Shown: in pieces, positions 17,114 to 24,399 of the stretch
Layout: each line of letters opens with the position of its first letter
Numbering within the stretch: position 1 is the first letter of the stretch
Source: Paenibacillus harenae DSM 16969
GTDB taxonomy: Bacteria > Bacillota > Bacilli > Paenibacillales > Paenibacillaceae
Direction of reading: 5' to 3'
Length of the DNA stretch: 64,000 nt
NCBI RefSeq assembly: GCF_000422465.1
Contig: NZ_KE383843.1
Span: 794,271-858,270, forward strand
Notes under the pieces: generated by a model
What the model saw: the letters and a program-made list of their open reading frames with translations, nothing else
Told to the model about the DNA's origin: nothing
Database searches by the model: none
Position numbers and translations under genes: made by a program

Positions 17114-17680
17114 ATGGAAAGAATGATAGGCTGGCTGAAAACGAATGAGCAGAGAATGCTGATTTGGGCTAATCGCAGACCATCGGGGGGAAAACGCCAC
17201 AAGTTTCTCGAACGTTGGTTCAGCACGATTACGCATATGGGCGGCGCAACCTTTACGCTTGCTACCGCCCTCCTTTACGCGCTGCTGGCGCCTGCTCCTT
17301 GGAGCATAACCGGGTGGCAATGTCTGACCGCGGTCATCATCAGCCATATACCCGTTGCCGTCGTCAAAAGAAAATTCAAAAGGCTGCGCCCATACCAAGC
17401 GCTGCCCGATGTCAATACATGTCTAAAGCCGCTGGTCGACTCCTCGTTCCCGTCGGGCCATACAACGGCCATCTTCGCCTGGCTTGTTCCGATCCTGCTG
17501 ACGAGCGGCATTTGGCTGACGGTCTTAATACCCGCAGCGCTTGTCGTCGGCGTATCGGTCGGCTGGTCGAGAATGTACCTCGGCTTGCATTACCCATCCG
17601 ACGTCGCGGCAGGAGCGCTCATCGGCACGGCGACCGCATTCGCGGTCAACTACTACTGGGTTGCCTCGGCAGCCGGTTAA
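17114..17680 (+). CDS. PAP2-family membrane phosphatase
   Basis: Membrane phosphatase of the type-2 phosphatidic acid phosphatase family, which includes undecaprenyl-diphosphate phosphatases. The 188 residues show all three signature motifs: KRKFKRLRP (KxxxxxxRP), SSFPSGHTTA (PSGH), and SRMYLGLHYPSD (SRxxxxxHxxxD), with four to five membrane helices between. Recycling of lipid carrier or lipid dephosphorylation is the likely role. A GGGGGGAT site precedes the ATG. Its stop codon directly abuts the stop codon of the convergent trmB gene. Confidence 0.9.
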   Translation: MERMIGWLKTNEQRMLIWANRRPSGGKRHKFLERWFSTITHMGGATFTLATALLYALLAPAPWSITGWQCLTAVIISHIPVAVVKRKFKRLRPYQALPDVNTCLKPLVDSSFPSGHTTAIFAWLVPILLTSGIWLTVLIPAALVVGVSVGWSRMYLGLHYPSDVAAGALIGTATAFAVNYYWVASAAG

Positions 17681-18442
17681 TTAGTTGTCGTCCGATTCGT
17701 CCGCAGCGGCTTCAAGCGCTTCGGCTTCCTCTATTAACGACTTCTCATGCTTCGCATCGCGATGCTTCTGCAGCGCCTCGGAGCCGATAACCACCTCGCA
17801 GCGGTAGATGTTCTGTCCTTTTTCCATAAACTTCATTTCATATTCCGTAAACACAAGGTCCTCCCGGGGACCTTCTTTGTGCAGGTGCAGGGAAATATTG
17901 CGCATAACCAGTTCCATCTCCGCGAAGCTGTTAAGCGAAAATTCGAATAAGGACTGTGAGTCGGTCTTAAAATGAATTTCGCCGCGATCGTTCAGCAGCT
18001 CGATATATTTGGCGACAAAGCGGGGATGCGTCAACCGCCGGCGGGCATGCTTGCTCTTCGGCCACGGATCGCTGAAATTAAGATGCACGCGCTCAATCTC
18101 GCCCGGCGCGAACATATTCTCGATTCCTTCGATATTCGCGCGCAGCAGCGCAAGATTCGGAGGGCTTGCTTCGCCCTTCTGCTCCCAGACGATACGCGCC
18201 TTCTCGCTTGCGCGGCGAATCAGCTCGTCGTACATGTCGACGCCGATAAAATTAATATGCGGATACCGGGCGCTCATTTGGCTGATGAACCGGCCCTTTC
18301 CCATGCCCAGCTCCACGTAAATCGGCTGATCGTTTCCAAAAAACTCGCGCCATTTTCCCTTATGCGGGGCCGCGTCAAGCACAACAAGCTCCGGTTGTGC
18401 CTCCAGGCTTTCCCGGATGCCTTTTCTACCTCTCAAACGCAT
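17681..18442 (-). CDS. trmB: tRNA (guanine-N7-)-methyltransferase
   Basis: Makes 7-methylguanosine at position 46 of tRNA variable loops using S-adenosylmethionine. The 253 residues contain the SAM-binding VELGMGKGRF, the GVDMYDELIRRA strand, and the TrmB signature NFSDPWPKSKHARRRLTHP. A C-terminal extension rich in Glu/Asp/Ala (about 30 residues) is beyond the family core. The ATG at 18442 was chosen because a TTG start upstream would overlap the GGAGG ribosome site. Monocistronic by appearance. Confidence 0.95.
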   Translation of the reverse strand: MRLRGRKGIRESLEAQPELVVLDAAPHKGKWREFFGNDQPIYVELGMGKGRFISQMSARYPHINFIGVDMYDELIRRASEKARIVWEQKGEASPPNLALLRANIEGIENMFAPGEIERVHLNFSDPWPKSKHARRRLTHPRFVAKYIELLNDRGEIHFKTDSQSLFEFSLNSFAEMELVMRNISLHLHKEGPREDLVFTEYEMKFMEKGQNIYRCEVVIGSEALQKHRDAKHEKSLIEEAEALEAAADESDDN

Positions 18443-18517
18443 ATGCAGTAATTCCTCCAATTATCAAACTAGTCCTTATTGTGCCCAAGAATGGAGGCAA
18501 AGTAAAGGGATAGACGC

Positions 18518-18551
18518 AAAAAAAGCCGCGGCCTCTCGGCCATGCGGCTTT
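18518..18551 (-). terminator. Terminator after the 68-residue gene
   Basis: AAAGCCGCATGGCC pairs with GGCCGCGGCTTT and is followed by a T-run on the minus strand. It separates the small gene at 18583 from trmB. Confidence 0.8.
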
Positions 18552-18582
18552 CATGTCATATCAGTATACGGCTGCGGACTGA

Positions 18583-18789
18583 TCAGGAAAGCATTTGATA
18601 CGAAATCGGGCCCTCGTCGCGCACCTCGCGCTCGTATGTCTCGACCAGCACTTCGTTCAGCTTCTTGCGGGCGGAAATCTCAATGCCGTGATTATTATGG
18701 AAACGGACTCCCGTCAATGCCATTAATTCTTTAACCGTCAGCTCAACCGTTACCTTGTCGTCACCGTGCGGAATTTTTGTTGTTGTCAT
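18583..18789 (-). CDS. Small conserved-looking hypothetical protein
   Basis: A 68-residue soluble, charged protein with a TVELTVKELMALTGVRFHNNHG core and no signal peptide or membrane segment. A GAGGTG ribosome site at good spacing and its own terminator support a real gene. I do not recognise the family. Confidence 0.65.
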   Translation of the reverse strand: MTTTKIPHGDDKVTVELTVKELMALTGVRFHNNHGIEISARKKLNEVLVETYEREVRDEGPISYQMLS

Positions 18790-19070
18790 CTCACATCACC
18801 TCATCGATTTTTTATAACAGTATTTCCAACTAATCGACGTTTCATTTATCCGGGTGCAAATGGGCTGTGTTAGGTTTTTTTATTGTTTTGTCGCACTTTT
18901 AATATAACACTTCATGTTAGGTTACGCAAGCCTAAATTTTCGATTCCAAACATTTCTTCCAAATAAAGCGGTTTCCGAACATTCCGGGCCGTGCCGAACA
19001 ACAACAATGGCTTTTCAAACCGTTTTTCGTTAAAATATAGGGTGTATGTCTTGAAAGAAGGAGAAAAACG

Positions 19071-20054
19071 ATGATTGATCTACAAACATCGTCGCAGCAG
19101 CCGCGGCTCTGGGGCGATAAAAGATTTCATACATGGAATTACGAGATGCGCGAGCAGTTCGGCGGCAAAGTATTCAAGGTCATGCTGGACGCCGGCTTTA
19201 CCTGCCCGAACCGAGACGGCTCCATTGCCAAGGGCGGCTGTACCTTCTGCAGCGCCCGGGGATCAGGGGACTTCGCCGGGAGCAGGCGCGACGATCTCGT
19301 CACGCAGTTCAACAATATACGCGACCGGCAGCATCAGAAATGGCCTGACGCGCAATATATCGGCTATTTCCAGGCTTATACGAATACGTATGCTCCGGTC
19401 GAGGAGCTTCGCGAATACTATGAGGTTATTTTGCAGCAGCCCGGCGTCGTCGGCCTATCGATCGCGACTCGTCCCGATTGCTTGCCCGACGATGTCGTCG
19501 ATTATTTGGCGGAGCTGAACGAACGGACGTACCTGTGGGTGGAGATGGGGCTGCAGACGGTGCATGAGTCCACATCCGGGCTTATTAACCGGGCTCATGA
19601 TACGGCGTGTTACCTCGATGCGGTCCGCAGGCTGAGAGAAAGGGGCATCCGCGTATGCGCGCATATCATCTACGGCCTTCCGCAGGAAACGCACGAGATG
19701 ATGCTGGACACTGGCCGGGCCGTGGCGCAAATGGATGTGCAGGGGATCAAAATCCATCTCCTCCACCTCATGCGCAAGACGCCGATGGTCCGCCAATATG
19801 AGGCAGGCTTGCTCCGTTTTCTCGAGCAGGACGAATACGTGAAGCTGATCGTCGATACGCTGGAGTTTCTTCCTCCGGAGATGATCGTTCACCGTCTGAC
19901 GGGAGACGCGCCGCGCGATTTGCTGATTGGACCGATGTGGAGCCTTAAGAAGTGGGAAGTGCTCAATGCCTTCGATGACGAGCTTCGCCGCCGCAATACG
20001 TGGCAGGGCAAGCTTTGGCGGCCGGAGGTGCAGCATGGCGCTCAGCGGATCTAA
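19071..20054 (+). CDS. ytqA: YtqA/YhcC-type radical SAM protein
   Basis: A 327-residue radical S-adenosylmethionine enzyme of the YhcC/YtqA group. The 4Fe-4S cluster cysteines sit in an unusual CPNRDGSIAKGGCTFC arrangement (C45, C57, C60; C-x11-C-x2-C) typical of this group. LYLWVEMGLQT-like and HIIYGLPQET segments belong to the TIM-barrel core. It is followed after 111 bases by ytqB, the order seen in Bacillus. ytqB encodes the MnmM methylase of tRNA wobble uridine modification, and YtqA has been linked to the same pathway. The exact reaction is inference here. An AAGAAGGAG site precedes the ATG. Confidence 0.9.
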   Translation: MIDLQTSSQQPRLWGDKRFHTWNYEMREQFGGKVFKVMLDAGFTCPNRDGSIAKGGCTFCSARGSGDFAGSRRDDLVTQFNNIRDRQHQKWPDAQYIGYFQAYTNTYAPVEELREYYEVILQQPGVVGLSIATRPDCLPDDVVDYLAELNERTYLWVEMGLQTVHESTSGLINRAHDTACYLDAVRRLRERGIRVCAHIIYGLPQETHEMMLDTGRAVAQMDVQGIKIHLLHLMRKTPMVRQYEAGLLRFLEQDEYVKLIVDTLEFLPPEMIVHRLTGDAPRDLLIGPMWSLKKWEVLNAFDDELRRRNTWQGKLWRPEVQHGAQRI

Positions 20055-20165
20055 TGAAGCGCTCGGGTACTATGAGGCTTCTGAGGCTTTAAAAGCTACC
20101 GGTACGCCTGCTGTGTGCCATGCACCTGTAGCGGCGGGAAAACATTCAGCCGGCGGAGGTGCGGT

Positions 20166-20756
20166 ATGGGCTTTCTCTCCGTGCTGGGCATAGCGCACAA
20201 ATGGATTGCCGAGCGGACCTCGCCAGGCGATATTGTCATCGACGCGACGGCAGGCGGCGGCGTCGATACTCTGGCGCTTGCCAAGCTTGTCGGACCGAAA
20301 GGCAAGGTATATGCCTTCGATATCCAGCAGGAGGCGCTTGACCGGACAAGCGCTCGCTTCGCCGCTTACGCAGATGCCGCGGCGCTTCCCGAGGTGAAGC
20401 TTCTGCTTCAAAGCCACAGCGGCATGGCCGATGCGGTCGAACAAGATGCGATCGGACGCACGGCCGCAGTCATGTTCAACCTGGGCTACTTGCCGGGCGG
20501 CGGCGATCTGTCCGTCATCACCGAACCTGCTTCCACAATCGCCGCGTTGAATGCGGCTGTAACCTTGCTCCGCCCGGGCGGGATCGTCACCTGCGTGCTG
20601 TATCCCGGCCACCCTGGAGGCGCGGAAGAAGCGGCTGCCGTCGAGGCCTGGGCCGCAAATCTGCCGCAGACGCTGGCGCAAGCGGTTATTTACCGCCAGC
20701 CGCAGCGGCCAACCGCTCCGTATTTGGTCGCGGCGGAGAAGCGGCAACGGCCGTGA
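20166..20756 (+). CDS. mnmM: YtqB/MnmM tRNA wobble-uridine methyltransferase
   Basis: A 196-residue class I SAM methyltransferase of the YtqB family, which methylates 5-aminomethyl-2-thiouridine at tRNA position 34. Landmarks are DATAGGGVDTLALAKLVG (SAM-binding motif I), AFDIQQEAL (motif II), FNLGYLPGGG, a hallmark of this family, and CVLYPGHPGG near the end. The ATG at 20166 has a GGAGG site; an upstream in-frame GTG at 20115 lacks one. It follows ytqA on the same strand, supporting a shared pathway. Confidence 0.9.
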   Translation: MGFLSVLGIAHKWIAERTSPGDIVIDATAGGGVDTLALAKLVGPKGKVYAFDIQQEALDRTSARFAAYADAAALPEVKLLLQSHSGMADAVEQDAIGRTAAVMFNLGYLPGGGDLSVITEPASTIAALNAAVTLLRPGGIVTCVLYPGHPGGAEEAAAVEAWAANLPQTLAQAVIYRQPQRPTAPYLVAAEKRQRP

Positions 20757-20839
20757 CGCCGAAGAAGCGGCTGTCGCGTCTAATTCTGAGGATTCTAATC
20801 CCGACAGGCCGCAAGACCATTTAACTGCAGGTAACACGA

Positions 20840-20888
20840 GTGCTCCGATAGATCCATTCAATTCTAATTTTATAATCTATCGGAGCAC
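20840..20888. repeat. Perfect 14-bp inverted repeat upstream of manA
   Basis: Arms 20840-20853 (GTGCTCCGATAGAT) and 20875-20888 are exact reverse complements, with a 21-base AT-rich spacer. A TATAAT hexamer (20871-20876) overlaps the right arm. It has no T-run after it. It could be an operator over the manA promoter or an RNA hairpin. Confidence 0.6.
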
Positions 20889-20925
20889 CAAACATTATAC
20901 ATAGAAACGAATAGATGGGAGAGAA

Positions 20926-21906
20926 ATGATGATGACTGTAAAACCTTATCCGCTGCAATTCAAACCGGAAATGAAAGAACGTATTTGGGGAGGCCGCGCG
21001 CTGGAGGGCTTCGGCCTGGAGCTGCCGAAGGGCTCGATCGGCGAAGGCTGGATGATCGGCGATCATCCGAACGGCACGACGAAGGTCATGAACGGCGAGC
21101 TTGCCGGAACAGGCCTTGATGAGATCCGCGAAGCTTACGGCCGCGAATGGTTCGGCACGAAAGGCTTTTCCGAGAAAAACGGACGATTCCCGCTGCTCAT
21201 CAAGCTGCTGGACTGCAATGACGACCTTTCCGTTCAGGTCCATCCAACCGACGCCTACGAGGGTCTCCCGGCCGGCGAGCTTGGCAAGACGGAAATGTGG
21301 TACATTCTCGATGCGAAGCCCGGCGCCAAAATCATTTACGGTCTGAAGGACGGCGTCGACCGCGCGGCGATGGAAGCCGCGATTGCCGAAGGCCGCATTA
21401 TGGATACGCTGCAGGAAGTGTCCGTGGGAGCCGGCGACGCCTTCTATATTCCGGCAGGAACGGTTCACGCGCTATGCTCTGGCGTAGTCGTTGCCGAAAT
21501 TCAACAAAATTCCGATACGACCTACCGGCTGTATGACTACGACCGCCCGGGACTTGACGGCAAGCTGCGCGAGCTTCATATCGGGGATTCGCTTAATGTT
21601 ATCGCTTATACGGGAGCGGGCGCCCAGCGCATGAAGACCGATAACGCGGTTGCAGGAGAATGGCTGAACATTGCTTCCTCCCCTTACTTTATCGTGGAGA
21701 AAGGGATTGTATCCGCTCCTTGGCCGCTCGTCACATCGCGAGAAAGCTTCGTTATTCTTGTTGTAGCCGAAGGCGAAGGCCGCTTGAAATGGGCTGACGG
21801 CGAGCAGCCGGTCAAAGCCGGCGAATGCTTCCTTCTTCCCGCTACGCTCGGCAGCTATGAGCTGTCCGGCAGCATGACCGTTCTCCGCAGCGTTGTTCCG
21901 GCTTAA
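20926..21906 (+). CDS. manA: Mannose-6-phosphate isomerase, class I
   Basis: Zinc enzyme interconverting mannose 6-phosphate and fructose 6-phosphate. The 326 residues match the Bacillus ManA/Pmi length. Zinc ligands are visible as Q104 and H106 (SVQVHPTD), E123 (GKTEMWYIL) and H181 (IPAGTVHAL), and the QQNSDTTYRLYDYDR stretch is the family signature. Three consecutive ATG codons begin the frame after a GGGAGAG site; any could be used. It is followed by a strong terminator (21978-22023) and preceded by a perfect inverted repeat, so it is a single-gene unit. Confidence 0.94.
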   Translation: MMMTVKPYPLQFKPEMKERIWGGRALEGFGLELPKGSIGEGWMIGDHPNGTTKVMNGELAGTGLDEIREAYGREWFGTKGFSEKNGRFPLLIKLLDCNDDLSVQVHPTDAYEGLPAGELGKTEMWYILDAKPGAKIIYGLKDGVDRAAMEAAIAEGRIMDTLQEVSVGAGDAFYIPAGTVHALCSGVVVAEIQQNSDTTYRLYDYDRPGLDGKLRELHIGDSLNVIAYTGAGAQRMKTDNAVAGEWLNIASSPYFIVEKGIVSAPWPLVTSRESFVILVVAEGEGRLKWADGEQPVKAGECFLLPATLGSYELSGSMTVLRSVVPA

Positions 21907-21977
21907 GCGGATGCCGGATCGCGGTAACTGACATACATGAGTAACATCTTACGCCGCCCGCTCGCGGCGAAATCAAA

Positions 21978-22023
21978 GGGGGTGTCCCATCAGGTCTTGA
22001 AGACCCTATGGGGCACCCTTTCT
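21978..22023 (+). terminator. Terminator after manA
   Basis: GGGTGTCCCAT and GGTCTT pair with AGACC and ATGGGGCACCC, followed by CTTTCTT. Confidence 0.75.
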
Positions 22024-22084
22024 TACAAGATTGGCTTGATGCGAATACGGCTCAATCCAATCCCATATATCGTAATAATAGAAT

Positions 22085-22330
22085 CATCCACGATAGCGAT
22101 AGAAGCTCATAACAAAATATTTTCACTGTTATATTGGAAACTATCCACGATAGAATCTCATCAATCGAATATTTCACCGTTATTGTGGATTCCATCCAAC
22201 AATATCGCAGCCGACTACGCCGATTTTACTCATTAATCCGCTTTTTAATGCAATAATACAGGATAGCATCCAATTTGCATGATTTCGGTCAAAGTTGCTG
22301 GATGAAATACAGGATAAAGACCAAGTGCCG
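22085..22330. repeat. Cluster of imperfect direct and inverted repeats
   Basis: Two tandem copies of about 50-55 bases begin ATCCACGATAG (22085-22139 and 22143-22196). The second copy is itself bounded by inverted ends ATCCACGATA and TATTGTGGAT. Further on AATACAGGATA occurs twice (22255-22265 and 22306-22316) around a short imperfect hairpin with CATCC and GGATG arms. No credible gene overlaps. The look is that of a decayed interspersed repeat. Confidence 0.5.
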
Positions 22331-22525
22331 GAAGCTGAAGCCTGAAGTAGTCTATTTTAAAGCCTATTTCGTTACAAAAGGGTTAGGATGGCTGGCAGAC
22401 ATTTTCCGAACCGCCGGTCTTGTTCAGCTTCAATTTATTATCGACGAGCTCGTCGGCGACTGTTCCAATCGCACATGAACGAATCCGTTTATTGTCGGGG
22501 GAAACGTAAATTAAAGCTGCAGCTA
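22331..22525. other. Gene-free stretch with a possible coding remnant
   Basis: Between the repeat cluster and the NUDIX gene. On the minus strand a start-less open frame (22383-22544, 53 codons) follows the NUDIX stop codon in another frame and contains segments such as GTVADELVDNKLKLNKTGG. It has no start codon and no family was recognised. Confidence 0.3.
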
Positions 22526-22963
22526 TCAGCTCAGCAGGTATTGCTTAATTATCGGCAAGTCCGGCGGAGAGATTGCAAGGGGGATTTCATTTAATTCGAA
22601 GAATCGCAGTTCTATCCCTTCATTCCTATCATGGACTAAAGTCCCGCCGTAATCGTTGCACGTATAGGCGGTCACAACATTATATACTTCATCCCCATGC
22701 GGATATTTGTAATAGAAATCGTTGCCGGAGAACACATCAAATAAATTCAATGAGTTGGCGGTCAGACCCGTCTCTTCAAACAGTTCCCGTTTGGCTACCT
22801 CCTGCAAGCTCTCTCCCGGCTCTAATGAACCGCCAGGCAGCCCCCATAATCCATTGTCGGATCTGAGTTGCAATAATAATCGATTCTTACCGTCCGTTAA
22901 CAGCACACATGCGCCTGCCATAACGATGGGGCGTGTTCCGACTAACGCTCTTAAATCCATCAT
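22526..22963 (-). CDS. NUDIX hydrolase
   Basis: Pyrophosphohydrolase of the NUDIX family, about 145 residues. The NUDIX box GGSLEPGESLQEVAKREL followed by FEETGL supplies the magnesium-binding glutamates. The N-terminus DLRALVGTRPIVMAGA matches a common Bacillales subgroup whose substrate is not known; nucleotide sugars or oxidised nucleotides are typical. The start is uncertain: two ATGs (22963, 22960) lie far from the GAGGAG site, while a GTG at 22981 overlaps it. The gene stands alone. Confidence 0.85.
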   Translation of the reverse strand: MMDLRALVGTRPIVMAGACVLLTDGKNRLLLQLRSDNGLWGLPGGSLEPGESLQEVAKRELFEETGLTANSLNLFDVFSGNDFYYKYPHGDEVYNVVTAYTCNDYGGTLVHDRNEGIELRFFELNEIPLAISPPDLPIIKQYLLS

Positions 22964-23015
22964 GTAGCCCAGAAATATCACTCCTCTTCAGCTTAAAATC
23001 CTTACATGTACTCTA

Positions 23016-23726
23016 TTAGTCCTTGTCCAAGTTTACAAACTGAGCTTCAATAGCATCGCTTGCAGCCGGCAATACCATCCCTTTTTTCCATATTAGTATA
23101 TGATCTTCAGGTGACCCATAATAAACGGCTTGAATTTCCACATCTTTGCCCTTCGCTTTTTGATTGGCATTTACCTGCTCGAGATCGACGAATTCATAAC
23201 TATTGGCAAGTCCGATATCCGCGAACTTCTTGGATTTAATAACGGGACGGACAGGCGTCATATAAAAATTTCCATCGTTGTCCAACTTGAAATTCACTTG
23301 GTTTACATTGTAACCGTCGGTCATTTTAACATGGTAAGCGATTCTTCCACCTTTCAGTCGGCTTACCTCCGTTATCTGAATAACATCTGCAGGTACCTTT
23401 GTAATATTCCATTGGGTTAACCCGATATAACCTAGAGATAATACAGCGCAACTTATAGTGGCTAAAATGAGGCCTTTGATAAACGCCGCTGCTTTGGAAC
23501 GGTTCCAAAATGTCTTAATGCTTTTCAGCGCTTCTCCCTCCAGCTTATTTTTTTCAATGGTTTCCGGCGACAAACCGATGTTGATACGCATCTTATCCAG
23601 TATCCTTTTACAATCCGTACAAGATTCAATATGCTCTTCTACCGTTTTTTGAGTGGCCCTGCTGCATACGTCATCGTAATAAAGCGGCAGCAGGTCTTTA
23701 ATGACATCGCATGGGATTTTGTTCAT
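23016..23726 (-). CDS. Anti-sigma factor with N-terminal zinc finger
   Basis: A 236-residue membrane protein that probably holds the adjacent ECF sigma factor inactive. The N-terminus carries an anti-sigma zinc-finger-like motif (CDVIKDLLPLYYDDVCS, then HIESCTDC, the HxxxCxxC pattern), followed by a charged linker, one transmembrane helix around residues 82-105, and an extracytoplasmic sensor part of unknown fold. Its ATG overlaps the sigma factor stop codon by four bases, so the pair is translationally coupled. Confidence 0.88.
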   Translation of the reverse strand: MNKIPCDVIKDLLPLYYDDVCSRATQKTVEEHIESCTDCKRILDKMRINIGLSPETIEKNKLEGEALKSIKTFWNRSKAAAFIKGLILATISCAVLSLGYIGLTQWNITKVPADVIQITEVSRLKGGRIAYHVKMTDGYNVNQVNFKLDNDGNFYMTPVRPVIKSKKFADIGLANSYEFVDLEQVNANQKAKGKDVEIQAVYYGSPEDHILIWKKGMVLPAASDAIEAQFVNLDKD

Positions 23727-24208
23727 TGAACTTCCTCCTTTAATAAAACTTGTATTTTGTGCCTCGCTCGATGGAACGTCACCCTTGCCCAGCTTTCCGT
23801 CTTCCCAAAAACTTGGCTGATGTGATCAAAAGATAGCTCTCCAAACACCCTAAGCGTGAATACTTCCTTATAGGGCTCGTCCAAACCATGCAATACCTTA
23901 TGGATCCGCAATGTTTCCGCTTTGTCGACAAATTTTTTCTCAATATCTAATCCGTCAGCTCTTTCATGATAAACGTTCGGTTTGAATCGTTTCTGCTTGT
24001 CTACATAAGTATAAAAGGTATTTTTTGCAATTTGACATAACCAGACGTTAATTTTACATGTACCTTTAAATTGATCTATATTTTTTAGCGCTTTAAAAAA
24101 AGTTTCCTGCGTCAACTCCTCCGCAATCTGCTCGCTTCGGCTTAACGACAAAACAAATAAATATACGTCTTGAAAATACTGATCGTAGATCTTTTCCAAA
24201 TCAGCCAC
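23723..24208 (-). CDS. ECF-type RNA polymerase sigma factor
   Basis: A 161-residue extracytoplasmic-function sigma factor. Region 2 (YDQYFQDVYLFVLSLSRS...AEELTQETFFKALKNI) and region 4 (LRVFGELSFDHISQVFGK, TESWARVTFHRARHKIQ) are both clear. Translation begins at GTG after an AAGGTGGT site. It is coupled to the anti-sigma gene. A sequence resembling an ECF promoter (24233-24258) upstream suggests autoregulation. The inducing stress is unknown. Confidence 0.93.
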   Translation of the reverse strand: MADLEKIYDQYFQDVYLFVLSLSRSEQIAEELTQETFFKALKNIDQFKGTCKINVWLCQIAKNTFYTYVDKQKRFKPNVYHERADGLDIEKKFVDKAETLRIHKVLHGLDEPYKEVFTLRVFGELSFDHISQVFGKTESWARVTFHRARHKIQVLLKEEVQ

Positions 24209-24232
24209 TAATTCACCACCTTACATTAATAA

Positions 24233-24258
24233 GACTGGCTAACCGCCTATTCGTTACA
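24233..24258 (-). promoter_or_regulatory. Possible autoregulated ECF promoter
   Basis: TGTAAC (24253-24258), 16 bases, then AGTC (24233-24236) on the minus strand. This resembles the TGAAC/CGTC pattern of Bacillus ECF promoters and lies 25 bases upstream of the sigma gene. Confidence 0.4.
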
Positions 24259-24329
24259 ATCTTATTCAAAAGATATTTAAGCATTAAGATTCAGCATACA
24301 TAGTGGCTCAATCCATGATTGCAGATGAA

Positions 24330-24356
24330 CGGGCTGCCGAATATCTCGGCAGCCCG
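24330..24356 (-). terminator. Hairpin after the MurF-like gene
   Basis: Perfect 11-bp arms (CGGGCTGCCGA and its complement) around a 5-base loop, in the intergenic space between the MurF-like gene and the sigma factor. The T-tract is weak on both strands. Confidence 0.55.
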
Positions 24357-24399
24357 TTTGTCGCGGTGGATCCATTTGTCTAAACCATTTCTTCATTCA

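Noticed and set aside
18790..19070. Inverted TTAGG...CCTAA near 18918 and AT-rich DNA before ytqA
   Set aside because: Only five-base arms and no consensus promoter pairing; too weak to call as an operator.
21937..22236. Plus-strand 99-codon frame after manA
   Set aside because: It runs through the manA terminator and the repeat copies; its translation has no domain character.
22275..22478. Plus-strand 67-codon frame after the repeat cluster
   Set aside because: It starts inside repeats, has no ribosome site and shows no recognisable domain; the opposite strand looks equally protein-like, so neither is convincing.
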